From: an uncultured Alphaproteobacteria bacterium
Lineage (GTDB): Bacteria; Pseudomonadota; Alphaproteobacteria; Methylaequorales; Methylaequoraceae
DNA length: 64,000 nt
Reading direction: 5' to 3'
NCBI GenBank assembly: GCA_902550225.1
Contig: CACCYL010000005.1
Coordinates: forward strand, 1 to 64,000
Below the pieces are notes generated by a model. It saw only the letters and a program-made list of their open reading frames with translations, did not search any database and was not told where the DNA came from. A program made the translations under genes and the position numbers. Positions 10,355 through 22,593 of the stretch are shown one piece after another (the first letter of the stretch is position 1; every line of letters starts with the position of its first letter).

Positions 10355-13300
10355 AAGAAAAGATATCAAAAAAATCTTAATTATCGGAGCTGGACCAATA
10401 GTTATTGGTCAAGCATGTGAATTTGATTATTCAGGAGCTCAGGCATGTAAAGCCTTAAAAGAAGAGGGGTTTAATGTGATTTTAGTTAATTCTAACCCTG
10501 CAACAATTATGACCGACCCTGAACTTGCTGATCGGACTTATATAGAGCCATTAAACATTTCAATATTAGAAAAGATAATTATTAAAGAAAGACCAGATGC
10601 GCTTTTGTCAACAATGGGCGGGCAAACAGCACTAAATTTATCAATAGAACTAGAAAATAAAAAAATTCTTAAAAAATATGGTGTTAAGTTAATTGGAGCT
10701 ACACAAAAAGTAATTCAGAAAGCAGAGGACAGAGAGCTTTTCAAAAAGTCAATGACGAAAATTGGTCTAGATACCCCGAAAGGATTTGTTGTTAAAAGTT
10801 TAGATCAGGCCTTAGAAGCTCTTAAAGATCTGGCTTTTCCCGTTATCATAAGACCTTCTTTTACTCTCGGAGGTTCTGGTGGAGGAACATCCTTAAATAA
10901 AAAAGAATTTATACAAATTGTGAGAAAAGGAATAGATTTGTCGCCGATCAATGAAGTTTTAATTGAGGAGTCACTTATTGGCTGGAAAGAATATGAAATG
11001 GAGGTCATAAGAGATAATCAGGACAATTGTATAATTGTGTGTTCTATTGAAAACATTGATCCAATGGGAATACATACTGGAGACTCAGTTACAATTTCAC
11101 CTGCATTAACGTTGACAGACAAAGAGTTTCAAAAAATGAGGAATGATTCAATCAAAGTTATAAGAGAAATAGGTGTAGACACCGGTGGTGCAAATGTGCA
11201 GTTTGCAATTAACCCCAAAACAGGCAGAAATGTTGTTATTGAAATGAATCCAAGAGTTTCAAGATCTTCAGCATTAGCATCAAAAGCAACCGGATTTCCA
11301 ATTGCTAGGATTGCGGCAAAACTCGCAGTAGGTTATTCTTTAGATGAGTTAAGAAATGACATAACTAAAACAACACCAGCTTCATTTGAACCTACAATTG
11401 ATTATATAGTTACAAAAATTCCAAGGTTTACTTTTGAAAAATTCAGTATGACAGAGGAAAAACTGGGCACAGCAATGAAGTCAATTGGGGAGTGCATGGC
11501 AATAGGACGTAATTTCAAAGAGTCCTTTCAAAAAGCCATAAGGAGCTTGGAAACCAATCTAATAGGATTAGATTCAAATAATTTTTTACAAAAAAAGAGC
11601 AAAAGAGAACTTATAGAATTATTAAAAGAAAATCGACCAAATAAGTTTTTAGTAATAGCTGAATGTATAAGAAAAAAAATTGATTTGAAAAAAATTGTTG
11701 ATTCCTCTGGTTATGACCCTTGGTTTGTTAGGGAAATCTATGAGTTGGTTGAATATGAAAAAATACTAAAAAATAAAAAAATTTCAAAAGCTATATATAT
11801 TCAAGCGAAGGAGTATGGTTTTTCAGATGAAAAAATTTTGCAAATATCAGGGTGTTCAAAAAACTCGATTGTTAATATTAAAAAAAAAGATAGACTTTTT
11901 ACTTCATTTAGAAATATTGATACATGTTCAGGAGAATTTCAATCCAAAACTCCTTATATGTATTCTTCCTGGAACTGTGCTGAAGAGAACAGAAGATTTG
12001 AGGATGAAACTCAAGTAAGCAATAGAAAAAAGGTCATAATTTTAGGTGGCGGTCCCAATAGAATTGGGCAAGGAATAGAGTTTGATTATTGCTGTGTGCA
12101 TTCTTCTTTTGCGCTTAATGAACTTGGTATCGAGTCGATAATGGTTAACTGCAACCCAGAAACCGTCTCCACTGACTATGATATTTCTGACAGACTTTAT
12201 TTTGAACCACTTGATTTAGAATCTGTCCTAGCGATTTGTCAGGCTGAAAATATAAATAATAAATTACTTGGTGTAATTGTTCAACTTGGAGGACAAACAC
12301 CACTAAAATTGTCAGAAAAATTAGTAGAGTCAGGGATTAAAATTTTAGGAACATCTTTTAAATCGATTGATTTATGTGAAGATAGAGATAGGTTTGCTAA
12401 ATTAATGAAGGATTTAAAAATATTGCAGCCAAAAAGCGATATTGTTTTCAATTTTTCACAAGCTAAGAAAGCAATAAAATCCATTGAATTTCCAATTGTA
12501 ATTAGACCATCCTACGTTTTAGGTGGAAGAGCAATGAGAATAATAAATAACTTTGAAGAGTTAAATAATTATTTTAATAGCAATTTCATTATAAATAATA
12601 AATCTATTTTGATCGATGAATTTCTTGTTGGAGCAAAAGAAGTTGATGTAGACGCAATTTCAGATGGTAAAGACTTTTTTATTACTGGAATCTTAGAACA
12701 TATTGAGGAAGCAGGTGTACACTCAGGAGATTCCGCTTGTTCGTTACCCCCGCAGACATTGTCTGCAAAAATCATTAATGAAATTAAAAGAATTACAAAA
12801 CTTATTTCACGAACTTTGAATATTATAGGTTTCATTAACATTCAATATGCCATCAAGGACGATAAAGTATACGTAATTGAAGTAAATCCAAGAGCTAGTA
12901 GAACAGTACCTTTTATTAGTAAATCAAAAGGAATTCCATTAGCAAAGCTTGCAACAAAAGTAATGCTAGGGAAAAAAATAAAGTCTTTTAATCTTAATCA
13001 AAACAACAAAAATTATGTAACAGTCAAAGAATCTGTTTTTCCATTTGATAGGTTTCCCGGAGAAGACATAATTTTAGGACCAGAGATGAAATCAACTGGT
13101 GAAGTTATGGGAGTTGATAAGAATTTTCCGATGGCGTTTCTGAAATCGCAAATGGCAGCTGGAAACAAATTGCCAGAAAGAGGTTCAATATTTATTTCAG
13201 TTAGAGATGAAGATAAAGAAAACATCCTACTGCTTTGCCAAGTTATAGAAAAGATTGATTTTAAAATTTATGCTACAAAAGGTACCGCCGAATTTCTAAA

Positions 13301-13577
13301 AAAATTTTCAATAAGTGTACAAATAATTAAAAAAGTGAATGAGGGAAGTCCGCATATTGTAGACTTTATAGAAAAAAATAAAATTCACCTCATTATTAAT
13401 ACAACTAGTGGTGCAAAATCTATTGCAGATAGCTTATCAATTAGGAGAACAGCATTGAGTAAAAAAATACCCTATTTCACAACAATTTCAGCAGCCAAAA
13501 TTGCAATTACTGGATTAAATATTGTCAATAATAGTGAAATTTCAGTTAAATCGATCCAAGAATTGTATAATCTCTAG
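10347..13577 (+). CDS. carB: Carbamoyl-phosphate synthase large subunit
   Basis: [36 protein letters not shown]; duplicated ATP-grasp domains; overlaps carA by 8 bp. Confidence 0.98.
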   Translation: MPKRKDIKKILIIGAGPIVIGQACEFDYSGAQACKALKEEGFNVILVNSNPATIMTDPELADRTYIEPLNISILEKIIIKERPDALLSTMGGQTALNLSIELENKKILKKYGVKLIGATQKVIQKAEDRELFKKSMTKIGLDTPKGFVVKSLDQALEALKDLAFPVIIRPSFTLGGSGGGTSLNKKEFIQIVRKGIDLSPINEVLIEESLIGWKEYEMEVIRDNQDNCIIVCSIENIDPMGIHTGDSVTISPALTLTDKEFQKMRNDSIKVIREIGVDTGGANVQFAINPKTGRNVVIEMNPRVSRSSALASKATGFPIARIAAKLAVGYSLDELRNDITKTTPASFEPTIDYIVTKIPRFTFEKFSMTEEKLGTAMKSIGECMAIGRNFKESFQKAIRSLETNLIGLDSNNFLQKKSKRELIELLKENRPNKFLVIAECIRKKIDLKKIVDSSGYDPWFVREIYELVEYEKILKNKKISKAIYIQAKEYGFSDEKILQISGCSKNSIVNIKKKDRLFTSFRNIDTCSGEFQSKTPYMYSSWNCAEENRRFEDETQVSNRKKVIILGGGPNRIGQGIEFDYCCVHSSFALNELGIESIMVNCNPETVSTDYDISDRLYFEPLDLESVLAICQAENINNKLLGVIVQLGGQTPLKLSEKLVESGIKILGTSFKSIDLCEDRDRFAKLMKDLKILQPKSDIVFNFSQAKKAIKSIEFPIVIRPSYVLGGRAMRIINNFEELNNYFNSNFIINNKSILIDEFLVGAKEVDVDAISDGKDFFITGILEHIEEAGVHSGDSACSLPPQTLSAKIINEIKRITKLISRTLNIIGFINIQYAIKDDKVYVIEVNPRASRTVPFISKSKGIPLAKLATKVMLGKKIKSFNLNQNNKNYVTVKESVFPFDRFPGEDIILGPEMKSTGEVMGVDKNFPMAFLKSQMAAGNKLPERGSIFISVRDEDKENILLLCQVIEKIDFKIYATKGTAEFLKKFSISVQIIKKVNEGSPHIVDFIEKNKIHLIINTTSGAKSIADSLSIRRTALSKKIPYFTTISAAKIAITGLNIVNNSEISVKSIQELYNL

Positions 13578-13609
13578 AATTTAATATGTAATCGTAATAA
13601 TATTATATA

Positions 13610-14086
13610 ATGATTGAAAAATTTCCAATGACCGCAGAAGGTCTCAGAAAACTAAGAGAAGAACTTGAGAATTTAAAAAACTCTGAAAGACCGAATGTTA
13701 TTAAAGCTATTGCGGATGCTAGAGAGCATGGAGATTTATCAGAAAATGCGGAGTATCACGCTGCAAGAGAAAGACAAAGTTTTATAGAGGGCAGAATAGT
13801 AGAATTGGAAAATAAAGTTACTCGTGCTGAAGTGATTGATCCTTCAAAACTTGATAATTCAAAAGTAACTTTTGGAGCAACTGTTGTGCTTACAGACTTG
13901 GAAACCGATAAAAAAAATACATATAAAATTGTAGGAGCAGACGAGGCAGATATAGAACAAAACCTGATTTCAATATCGGCGCCACTGTGCAAAGCTATGA
14001 TTAATAAGAGTGTTGGAGATGTCTTTGAAGTTCAAACCCCAAAAGGTCTCAAAGAGTATGAAATAAACTCAATAGATTTTAAGTAA
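13610..14086 (+). CDS. greA: Transcription elongation factor GreA
   Basis: [58 protein letters not shown]. Confidence 0.97.
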   Translation: MIEKFPMTAEGLRKLREELENLKNSERPNVIKAIADAREHGDLSENAEYHAARERQSFIEGRIVELENKVTRAEVIDPSKLDNSKVTFGATVVLTDLETDKKNTYKIVGADEADIEQNLISISAPLCKAMINKSVGDVFEVQTPKGLKEYEINSIDFK

Positions 14087-14087
14087 A

Positions 14088-15026
14088 ATGAACAAAGAAA
14101 AAGTTTTAATAATTGGATCCGGTCCGGCAGGTTATACAGCAGCAATCTATGCCGCTAGAGCTGGTCTCAACCCTTTATTAATATCCGGTTTAGAACCAGG
14201 AGGACAGCTAACAATTACTACTGATGTTGAGAATTTTCCAGGTTTTGAAGATCCCATTCAAGGACCATGGTTAATGGAACAAATGAAAAAACAAGCTGTA
14301 GCTTACGGAACAAGAATAATGAATGACTATGTTTTAGAGGTTGATTTTGATAAAAAAATTCACTGTGTCAAAACAGAAAAAGACAAATTCACTTCCCATA
14401 CAGTAATAATTGCTACTGGCGCAAAAGCAAAATGGCTTAATATTGAGGGTGAAGAGAAATTTAGGGGTTTTGGTGTGTCTGCTTGTGCTACATGTGATGG
14501 ATTTTTTTATAAAAATAAAAACGTTGCTGTTGTAGGTGGTGGTAATACTGCTGTAGAGGAGGCGCTTTTCTTGTCAAATCTCTGTAACAAAGTGGTACTT
14601 ATCCATAGACGAGATCAATTAAGAGCAGAAAAAATACTTCAAGAGAGATTATTTGAAAAGAAAAATGTTGAATTTATTTGGAATTCTGAAGTTCAAAAAG
14701 TTTTAGGAGATAACGAAAAAAAAGTTATTACCTCAATTGAAATTTTAGATTCTAAGAAAAATAGTAAAGAAATTTTGAATATTGACGGATTTTTTGTAGC
14801 AATAGGACATAGTCCAACTACAGAAATTTTTCAAAAAAAATTAAAGATGGATGATGAAGGTTATATTTTTACTGATGCAGATTCTACAAAAACAAGTGTT
14901 GATGGAGTTTTTGCTGCTGGTGATGTAACAGACAAAGTCTACAGACAAGCAGTTACAGCTGCAGGAATGGGCTGTATGAGTGCTTTAGAGGCAGAGAGTT
15001 TTCTGACCAAGAAAAATCTCATTTAG
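14088..15026 (+). CDS. trxB: Thioredoxin reductase
   Basis: IGSGPAGYTAAIYAARA, CATCDG redox motif, GGGNTAVEEALFL, VFAAGDVTD. Confidence 0.96.
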   Translation: MNKEKVLIIGSGPAGYTAAIYAARAGLNPLLISGLEPGGQLTITTDVENFPGFEDPIQGPWLMEQMKKQAVAYGTRIMNDYVLEVDFDKKIHCVKTEKDKFTSHTVIIATGAKAKWLNIEGEEKFRGFGVSACATCDGFFYKNKNVAVVGGGNTAVEEALFLSNLCNKVVLIHRRDQLRAEKILQERLFEKKNVEFIWNSEVQKVLGDNEKKVITSIEILDSKKNSKEILNIDGFFVAIGHSPTTEIFQKKLKMDDEGYIFTDADSTKTSVDGVFAAGDVTDKVYRQAVTAAGMGCMSALEAESFLTKKNLI

Positions 15027-15924
15027 TGCCTATACCATTTAAAATTGACTTATGAGTTTCACATTTATTATCAAATTTCTTTGAGCATTCTACAATGAAC
15101 CCAGATAACCATTTTAACTCAAGCTGTTTATTGTTCAAATAATCTAGATACATAGAAGAGGTCATGTCAAACGGCATTTTTTTTATCTTTTCCAACCAAA
15201 AGTCGACTGGGTTCACCTTAAACTTGACATTAAAAAACTTTGATAGGTTATAAGTTTCAACCATTGCACTTACAAAATTATCCTTAAGTGCCGTTGAGTC
15301 AAAAATTTCCCCAATTGATTTCTTAGTTAAAGTCGTAATACCACTGTAAGCTGATAAGAAAATAAACTTTTCCCAAATTTTTTCTTTGATGTTTGATTTA
15401 TACTGTATATCGAGTCCTGATTTTTTGGATATTTCACAAAACTTAAGTAATTTTTTATTCACAATATCTGACATATTTCCCACAAAAAAAGAAGCTAGTT
15501 TTCCTTTATGAATTACATATTGGTTCTCATTTATGAATGAAGATATTTGCGCAACAGCTCCAAATGTTTTTTCCTCTCCAAACTCTTGAATTATTTTTTG
15601 CTCTGAATAAACTCCATTTTGAAACGGCAATAAAATCGTCTCATGAAGTCCTTTTTTTTTTATTTCTCCAATAAATCTGTCAAAATCATAAAGTTTTACT
15701 GTACTTATAATTACATCAAAATCAATTTTGTTCGGGATAGTATTAAAAATTTTAATTTTTTTAATACTCTTATCACCTAACTGACTTTTTAATTCAAGTC
15801 CATTTTTTTTTAAAAATTCAAATCTTGTTCCTCTCGCAATGTATGAAATATCAAAACCAGTTTTTTGAAGATGAGATCCAATAAAACCTCCAACTCCACC
15901 AACCCCATAAATTAAAATTTTCAT
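15019..15924 (-). CDS. 2-dehydropantoate 2-reductase (ketopantoate reductase family)
   Basis: MKILIYGVGGVGGFIGSHLQKTG, VKLYDFD, PFQNGVYSEQ; start trimmed to MKILIYG. Confidence 0.85.
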   Translation of the reverse strand: MKILIYGVGGVGGFIGSHLQKTGFDISYIARGTRFEFLKKNGLELKSQLGDKSIKKIKIFNTIPNKIDFDVIISTVKLYDFDRFIGEIKKKGLHETILLPFQNGVYSEQKIIQEFGEEKTFGAVAQISSFINENQYVIHKGKLASFFVGNMSDIVNKKLLKFCEISKKSGLDIQYKSNIKEKIWEKFIFLSAYSGITTLTKKSIGEIFDSTALKDNFVSAMVETYNLSKFFNVKFKVNPVDFWLEKIKKMPFDMTSSMYLDYLNNKQLELKWLSGFIVECSKKFDNKCETHKSILNGIGTK

Positions 15925-17123
15925 TTTGAAATTTTCTTCAAAGACGTTCCAATTCTTTTGCATGCTTCTTCTAGATCATCAAAAGATGTTGCATACGATA
16001 TTCTGAAAAATGGTGATTTTCCAAATGCAATTCCAGGCACAACTGCAACTTTAGCATCGTGGAGTAAATACTCTGCAAAATCCATGTCATTATTAATTTT
16101 TTTTCCATCTTTTAATTTCTTATTTATAAAACCTTCACAGCTTACATAGAGATAAAATGCGCCACTTGGTTTAAAGGGATCTAATCCTGTTATAGATTCA
16201 AAGAAATCAATTAAAAGATTTTTTCTACTTTCAAATTTCTTCAACCAATCTTGTAAAAAATCCTTTTCACTTTGAAGTGCATGTTTTGCAGCTACTTGAC
16301 TTATAGAGCAAGGATTGGTTGTGCTCTGAGATTGGATTTTAGAAATTGCTTTAATCAATTCTTTTTTCCCAGCACCATATCCTATTCTCCAGCCTGTCAT
16401 TGAGAAAGCTTTTGAGACCCCATTTACAATAAAGGTATTTTCATAAAGCTTAGGCTCAACATTGAGGACATTGTAAAATTTTGTTCCGTAGGTTATATGT
16501 TCGTATATATCATCTGATAAAATGTTCACATGAGGATTCTTAAGTAATACTTTTGAGATCTCTTTTAATTCTGACTTATCATATACAGTACCCGTTGGAT
16601 TTCCCGGAGAATTGATTATAAACCACTTTGTCTTTTCTGAAATATTGGATTCTAATTGCTTTGGAATTATTTTGAAATTATCTTTCATTTCTGTTTCTAA
16701 AATTATTGGTTTTCCCCCTGCTAAGTTGACCATATCTGGATATGACACCCAATAAGGAGAAGGAATAATAACTTCATCATTTTTGTTTAAAGTAGACATA
16801 AATAAGTTGTAAATAACATGTTTTCCCCCTACTCCAACTGTGATTTGATCTAGATCATATTTTAAGTCATTTTCGCTCTCAAATTTTGTTATTATAGATT
16901 TCTTTAATTCTGGTATACCATCTACTTGTGTATATTTTGTAAATCCATCATTTATTGCTTTAATCGCTTGATCTTTTATATGCTTGGGTGTATCAAAATC
17001 TGGTTGACCAGAACTTAGACTTATTACTTTTTCTCCAGAAATAGTCATTTCTCTGGCAATCTGTGATATCTTGACAGTTAATGAGGGTTTGAACCTAGAT
17101 AATCGATCTGAAATAAGGGTCAT
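15921..17123 (-). CDS. Pyridoxal phosphate-dependent aminotransferase (aspartate aminotransferase family)
   Basis: SLSSGQPDFDTPKHIKDQA, NSPGNPTGTVY, NGVSKAFSMTGWRIGYGAG. Confidence 0.93.
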   Translation of the reverse strand: MTLISDRLSRFKPSLTVKISQIAREMTISGEKVISLSSGQPDFDTPKHIKDQAIKAINDGFTKYTQVDGIPELKKSIITKFESENDLKYDLDQITVGVGGKHVIYNLFMSTLNKNDEVIIPSPYWVSYPDMVNLAGGKPIILETEMKDNFKIIPKQLESNISEKTKWFIINSPGNPTGTVYDKSELKEISKVLLKNPHVNILSDDIYEHITYGTKFYNVLNVEPKLYENTFIVNGVSKAFSMTGWRIGYGAGKKELIKAISKIQSQSTTNPCSISQVAAKHALQSEKDFLQDWLKKFESRKNLLIDFFESITGLDPFKPSGAFYLYVSCEGFINKKLKDGKKINNDMDFAEYLLHDAKVAVVPGIAFGKSPFFRISYATSFDDLEEACKRIGTSLKKISK

Positions 17124-17213
17124 CTATTAAGAAAAAAATGTAAATCTTCAAATTTTCGATTATATATAAACTTTGATAAAAATATATTAGATTTTTTTTT
17201 TTTGTAAAATTTT

Positions 17214-19181
17214 ATGGAAAATTTCAAATTCAATTTGACTAGTCCTTTTCAGCCATCGGGTGACCAGCCATCGGCGATCGAAAAATTATGTGATGGTTTA
17301 GAAAAAAAAATTACAGATCAGGTTTTATTAGGTGTCACTGGTTCTGGAAAAACATTTACAATGGCAAATATTATTCAAAAACTACAAAGACCCGCTTTAA
17401 TATTTGCACCAAATAAAATTCTTGCCGCTCAACTTTATAGTGAAATGAAAAGTTTTTTTCCTGATAACAACGTTGAATATTTTGTTTCATATTATGACTA
17501 TTACACCCCGGAAGCTTACGTTCCTCGAACAGATACCTTCATTGAAAAAGAATCATCTATTAATGAGCAAATAGATAGAATGAGACACTCGGCTACCAGA
17601 TCTTTGTTAGAGAAAGATGACACCATTGTTGTAGCAAGCGTTTCATGTATATATGGTTTGGGTTCAGTTCAATCCTATTCATCAATGGCATTCAAAATAG
17701 ATAAGAAAAATAATTATGATATAGACGAAATTAAAAAAAAACTTGTTGAACTTCAATATAAAAGAAATGACCAAGTGCATTGTCGGGGTACATTTAGAAG
17801 TAGAGGGGACTTTCTTGAAATTTTCCCTTCACATTTTGAAGATAAATCATGGAGAATCTCTTTTTTTGGCGAAACAGTTGAATCAATTGATGAGTTTGAT
17901 CCATTTATAGGAACAGTCTCCAAAAGTCTTGAAGAAATCACAGTATTTGCCAACAGCCATTACGTAACCCCTAAACCATCTCTTATTAAAGCAATAGATC
18001 AAATTAAAATTGAACTTGACGAAAGAATAAGATTTTTTGAATCAAAAAAATTATTCCTTGAAGCACAAAGAATTGAGCAAAGGACCAAATTTGATCTAGA
18101 AATGATTTCAGCAACAGGAAGTTGCTCTGGAATAGAAAACTATTCAAGACACTTATCTGGGAGAGCTCCTGGAGAACCACCTCCTACTCTTTTTGAATAT
18201 TTACCTAAGAATGCTTTATTATTCATAGACGAATCACATGTAACAGTTCCTCAAATTAGAGGAATGTTTAAGGGTGACAGATCAAGAAAAAACACTCTAT
18301 CTGACTATGGTTTTAGATTACCATCCTGTAAAGATAATAGACCACTTATGTTTGAAGAATGGGAAAGGTTCAAGAGTCAGACAATCTATGTTTCAGCCAC
18401 ACCTGGTGAATACGAGCTTAATAAAACAAGTGGAGTTTTTATTGAACAAATTGTACGACCAACAGGTTTAGTAGATCCAATATGTGAAGTAAGGAAAGCC
18501 TCTAATCAAGTGGAAGATATTATTGAAGAATGCAAAAAAGTTACTTCAAAAGGTCTGAGAGTTTTGGTAACAACACTAACAAAAAAAAATGCCGAAATGG
18601 TTACTGATTACTTGAACGAAAATGGAGTGAAAGCAAGATACATGCATTCCGAGATTGATGCATTAGAAAGAATAGAAATCATTAAAGATTTAAGAATAGG
18701 TACATTTGATGTGCTTGTTGGAATTAATCTTCTAAGAGAAGGATTAGATATTCCTGAGTGTGGATTAGTCGCTATTTTAGACGCTGATAAGGAGGGTTAT
18801 CTTCGTTCTCAAGTTTCATTAATTCAAACAATTGGGAGAGCTGCAAGAAATATTGATGGAAGAGCAATACTTTATGCAGATCAGAAAACGAAATCAATCC
18901 TTCTTGCTATTGAAGAAACAAGCAGACGAAGAATAAAACAAATAAACTTTAATAAAAAAAATGGAATTGTTCCAAAATCTACTACAAGAAAAATAGAGGA
19001 AACTATAGATCAAAATGACGGAAAAAAATCTTCTAATGACGACAAGCAAGAATCGTTAGATTTTTTAAAAAAAAAGATGTTAGAATATGCTGAAAACTTG
19101 AATTTTGAAAAAGCGGCTGAGATCAGAGATAAAATCAAAATCAAAGAAAGAAAAGAACTTGGAATTAAACAGAATATATAA
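17214..19181 (+). CDS. uvrB: Excinuclease ABC subunit B
   Basis: [53 protein letters not shown]-terminal UVR motif [19 protein letters not shown]. Confidence 0.98.
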   Translation: MENFKFNLTSPFQPSGDQPSAIEKLCDGLEKKITDQVLLGVTGSGKTFTMANIIQKLQRPALIFAPNKILAAQLYSEMKSFFPDNNVEYFVSYYDYYTPEAYVPRTDTFIEKESSINEQIDRMRHSATRSLLEKDDTIVVASVSCIYGLGSVQSYSSMAFKIDKKNNYDIDEIKKKLVELQYKRNDQVHCRGTFRSRGDFLEIFPSHFEDKSWRISFFGETVESIDEFDPFIGTVSKSLEEITVFANSHYVTPKPSLIKAIDQIKIELDERIRFFESKKLFLEAQRIEQRTKFDLEMISATGSCSGIENYSRHLSGRAPGEPPPTLFEYLPKNALLFIDESHVTVPQIRGMFKGDRSRKNTLSDYGFRLPSCKDNRPLMFEEWERFKSQTIYVSATPGEYELNKTSGVFIEQIVRPTGLVDPICEVRKASNQVEDIIEECKKVTSKGLRVLVTTLTKKNAEMVTDYLNENGVKARYMHSEIDALERIEIIKDLRIGTFDVLVGINLLREGLDIPECGLVAILDADKEGYLRSQVSLIQTIGRAARNIDGRAILYADQKTKSILLAIEETSRRRIKQINFNKKNGIVPKSTTRKIEETIDQNDGKKSSNDDKQESLDFLKKKMLEYAENLNFEKAAEIRDKIKIKERKELGIKQNI

Positions 19182-19926
19182 GTCAGCTCTAATAACAGGT
19201 GGTGCTCAAAGAATTGGCGAGTCTATAGCTTGTTATTTAGCAAATAACGGCCTAAACATTGCAATTCAATTCAACAAATCTAAAAAAAAAGCACAAGAAT
19301 TAAAAAATAGGTTCAAAAATAAAAAAACAAAATTCTCAATTTACAAATTTGATTTTGAGAAAAACAAAAATATTTCAAAATTTTATAAAAATATTATTAA
19401 TGAATTTGGTCATATCGATATACTAATTAATAATGCTTCAACTTTTGATTTCGATACAATAACTTCATCAAATCTTAAATTGTTTGAAAAACATATAAAT
19501 GTTAACCTAAGAGCTCCATTTTTTTTATCTCAAAACTTTGTGAAACATTATAAGAAGCACGGTTTGATAATTAATATAGTCGATCAAAGAGTGAATAATA
19601 TTACTCCTTACTTTACATCCTACACAGTTAGTAAAGTTGCGCTGGCTGCATTAACAAAAAGTCTTGCACTTTCATTAGCTCCTACAATAAGAGTGAATGC
19701 AATATCACCTGGCCCAACATTGATGAGTAAAAATCAAAATTTAAAGCAATTTAGAAAACAAGTACTCAGAACTCCTTTAAAAAAACAAGTAAAATTATCT
19801 GAAATTAATGATGCTATTAGTTATCTTATAAATAATCAATCAGTTACTGGAGAGACGTTAACATTGGATTCTGGGCAAAGTTTAGGATGGGCGCATTCAA
19901 AATCAAAGGTATTTAAGACGGATTAA
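19159..19926 (+). CDS. Short-chain dehydrogenase/reductase, pteridine reductase (FolM/PTR1)-like
   Basis: [68 protein letters not shown]; likely TTG start overlapping uvrB by 23 bp (track ORF begins at an earlier TTG, 19105). Confidence 0.85.
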   Translation: MELNRIYKSALITGGAQRIGESIACYLANNGLNIAIQFNKSKKKAQELKNRFKNKKTKFSIYKFDFEKNKNISKFYKNIINEFGHIDILINNASTFDFDTITSSNLKLFEKHINVNLRAPFFLSQNFVKHYKKHGLIINIVDQRVNNITPYFTSYTVSKVALAALTKSLALSLAPTIRVNAISPGPTLMSKNQNLKQFRKQVLRTPLKKQVKLSEINDAISYLINNQSVTGETLTLDSGQSLGWAHSKSKVFKTD

Positions 19927-20207
19927 AGAATTTGAAGTTGTCAACAATAAAAAAAAAAAAAAAAAATAAAAAAAATATAAGTGTAACTTTAAAAATATAT
20001 TTTAAGTAAAGGAGAAAACATTTTTTTTATCAATTTAATCAATGACTTACAAAATTGATTAATTTTTAATCAATTTGTTAAGAGTAGCAGAATTGTTAAG
20101 ATTGATTAGAATACTCTAAGATTATAAACAGATTTATCCACAGTATTAGTGGATAGTAATTTTATAACATTTTTTTATAATGAAAGTTAAAGGTTTGAGA
20201 GTAATAA
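19927..20207. promoter_or_regulatory. Candidate replication origin-like or DnaA/IHF-bound intergenic region
   Basis: TTATCCACA at 20134-20142; inverted TATCCAC/GTGGATA (20135-20141 and 20149-20155); WATCAANNNNTTR matches at 20037-20049 and 20068-20080; 11-bp palindrome 20052-20076; A18 at 19949-19966. Confidence 0.45.
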
Positions 20208-22046
20208 ATGAAACTGAAACTTAAATATGACTTTAAGACGGGCTTAGAGGCAGTAAAAAAAGCTTCAAAAACTTTTCCTGATGGTTCTGGAATATACAAG
20301 TTTATGGATTGTAATAAAAAAGTCTTATATGTGGGTAAAGCTAAAAATTTAAAAAAAAGAATATCTAGCTATATTAGCGATAAAACTCAAACAAATAGGA
20401 TCAAGTTATTAATTAATCTGACAACAAATATAGATTTTATAAAAACAATTACGGAAGTAGATTCTTTTATTTTAGAAAATAATCTAATAAAACAATACAA
20501 ACCTAGATTTAACGTAAGGTTAATTGATGACAAAAGTTATCCTTACATTTGCATTACTTCCTCTTCAGAATGGCCAAGGATAAAAAAATATAGAGGGAAG
20601 TTAAGTAAAAATGAAAAATATTTTGGTCCATATTCAAGCGTTAGTTCAGTTGACAACGTAATAAGACAAATTGAAGGAGCATTTTTATTAAGAAGTTGCA
20701 CAGATAATATCTTCAAATCAAGAAAACGCCCATGTATATTATATCAAATTAAAAGATGCAGCGCTCCGTGCGTAGATTATGTTTCAAAAGTTGAATATAA
20801 AGATTTAGTTGATAATGCAATCTCTTTTCTTAATGGAAATAATTCTGAAGTGAAATCAAGATTAATTACTCAAATGAAATCTGCAAGTGAATTACAAAAT
20901 TACGAAAAAGCTGCAAAATTAAGGGATAGAATAAGTGCTTTATCAAAAATTTCGAACGAAACATATTCGGATCTAAATAACAAAGAAAATTTTGACGTTA
21001 TTTTTCTAAAAAGGAAAGAAAACTTAATTTCAATTCATATCTTTTTTTTTAGATCGGGGAAGAATTTAGGGAATAAGGATTTTTTATTTGAAGATAATTT
21101 GTGTGACGAGACTAAAAAGATCTTTTCTCAATTTTTATATTTTTTTTATACCTCAAACGCACCACCAAACGAAATTTTATTAAACACTAAGCCACAGGAT
21201 ATAAATATTTTGAAATCTCTATTGGAAAACAAAGTTTCAATCAAAATTCCTTTAAAAGGGAAAAAAAGAATGATTCTAAAGATGGTTGAAGAAAATGTTG
21301 ATGCCTCATTTGAAAAAAGAAAAAAGGAAAAATTTAAGACAAATGAGCTTCTAAATTCAATAAAATTAAAATTTACTTTAAAAAATATTCCAAAAAGAAT
21401 AGAGATTTATGATAATAGTCATTTAAGTGGGTCAAATCCTACTGGTGCTATGGTAGTTTTTGAAAATGGAGCCTTTGTAAAAAATTCATACAGGAAATTT
21501 AATATTGTGTGTGAAAATAATATTACAAACGACGATTATTTTATGATGAATCAAGTAATGAATCGTAGGTTTAAAAACTTCAACGGATGGAAAAAAAAAC
21601 TTCCTCAACTTATTCTCATTGATGGAGGGCTAGGTCAATTAAACATAGTAAAAAAAATACTTGCTGAGAAAAAAATATCAAATGTTGATATTTTAGGGAT
21701 TGCAAAGGGGAAAAATAGAAATGCAGGTGATGAAAAAATACTTAAATTTGACAAAGAATTTAAATTAAATAAGAACGATGAAGTTCTTTTTTTCTTTCAA
21801 AGACTCAGAGATGAAGCCCATAGGTTTGCAGTTCAATCGACAAAAGCCAAACATCATAAATCATTCAAAAATTCTTTGTTTGATGAAATAACTGGTATTG
21901 GAAAAAAAACAAAAAATTTATTATTATCTTATTTTGGAACTATTGATAATATAAAAACTGCTGGAGAAGAAGATTTAAAGAAAGTTCCGGGTATTGGAAT
22001 AAAAACTGCAGCAAAGATTTATAAAGAATTTAACAAAAATGTTTAA
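20208..22046 (+). CDS. uvrC: Excinuclease ABC subunit C
   Basis: GSGIYKFMDCNKKVLYVGKAKNLKKRISSY GIY-YIG domain, IEIYDNSHLSGSNPTGAMVVF, DGGLGQL, C-terminal HhH. Confidence 0.97.
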   Translation: MKLKLKYDFKTGLEAVKKASKTFPDGSGIYKFMDCNKKVLYVGKAKNLKKRISSYISDKTQTNRIKLLINLTTNIDFIKTITEVDSFILENNLIKQYKPRFNVRLIDDKSYPYICITSSSEWPRIKKYRGKLSKNEKYFGPYSSVSSVDNVIRQIEGAFLLRSCTDNIFKSRKRPCILYQIKRCSAPCVDYVSKVEYKDLVDNAISFLNGNNSEVKSRLITQMKSASELQNYEKAAKLRDRISALSKISNETYSDLNNKENFDVIFLKRKENLISIHIFFFRSGKNLGNKDFLFEDNLCDETKKIFSQFLYFFYTSNAPPNEILLNTKPQDINILKSLLENKVSIKIPLKGKKRMILKMVEENVDASFEKRKKEKFKTNELLNSIKLKFTLKNIPKRIEIYDNSHLSGSNPTGAMVVFENGAFVKNSYRKFNIVCENNITNDDYFMMNQVMNRRFKNFNGWKKKLPQLILIDGGLGQLNIVKKILAEKKISNVDILGIAKGKNRNAGDEKILKFDKEFKLNKNDEVLFFFQRLRDEAHRFAVQSTKAKHHKSFKNSLFDEITGIGKKTKNLLLSYFGTIDNIKTAGEEDLKKVPGIGIKTAAKIYKEFNKNV

Positions 22047-22593
22047 AAAAGAAAATATACCAAACATTCTTACTCTACTAAGAATTTTAATAATTCCTAT
22101 AATCATAATTTTTTTAGAAATTGATACTAAATTTTACAGTTGGTTGGCTCTTGTATTATATATTATAGCTTGTTTATCTGATTTTTTAGACGGTTACTTA
22201 GCACGAAAGTTCGAACTTGAATCAAGTTTTGGAAGATTTCTTGACCCTGTAGCAGACAAAATTCTAGTAGTATCAATTATATTCATACTCATATCGAACG
22301 GAATCATAAAGGGCATATTTGTATACCCAGCTCTAATAATAGTTATAAGAGAAATTTTAGTCTCAGGTTTAAGAGATTTCTTTGCACATTCTACGGAAAC
22401 ACTGCTTGTTACTAATTTATCAAAATGGAAAACTTTAATTCAGATGTCTTCCCTAGGTTTTTTAATTGTATCAAATGATTTTGAAACAAGTTATATTTTA
22501 TTTATTGGATATTTTGGTTTAACAGTTGCGTCAATAATGACTATCCATACTGGTTATATTTATTTTAAAAAGAACCTTAGATTATTCAAATGA
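22039..22593 (+). CDS. pgsA: CDP-diacylglycerol--glycerol-3-phosphate 3-phosphatidyltransferase
   Basis: NIPNILTLLRILIIP, SDFLDGYLARKFELESSFGRFLDPVADKI CDP-alcohol phosphotransferase motif. Confidence 0.96.
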   Translation: MFKKENIPNILTLLRILIIPIIIIFLEIDTKFYSWLALVLYIIACLSDFLDGYLARKFELESSFGRFLDPVADKILVVSIIFILISNGIIKGIFVYPALIIVIREILVSGLRDFFAHSTETLLVTNLSKWKTLIQMSSLGFLIVSNDFETSYILFIGYFGLTVASIMTIHTGYIYFKKNLRLFK

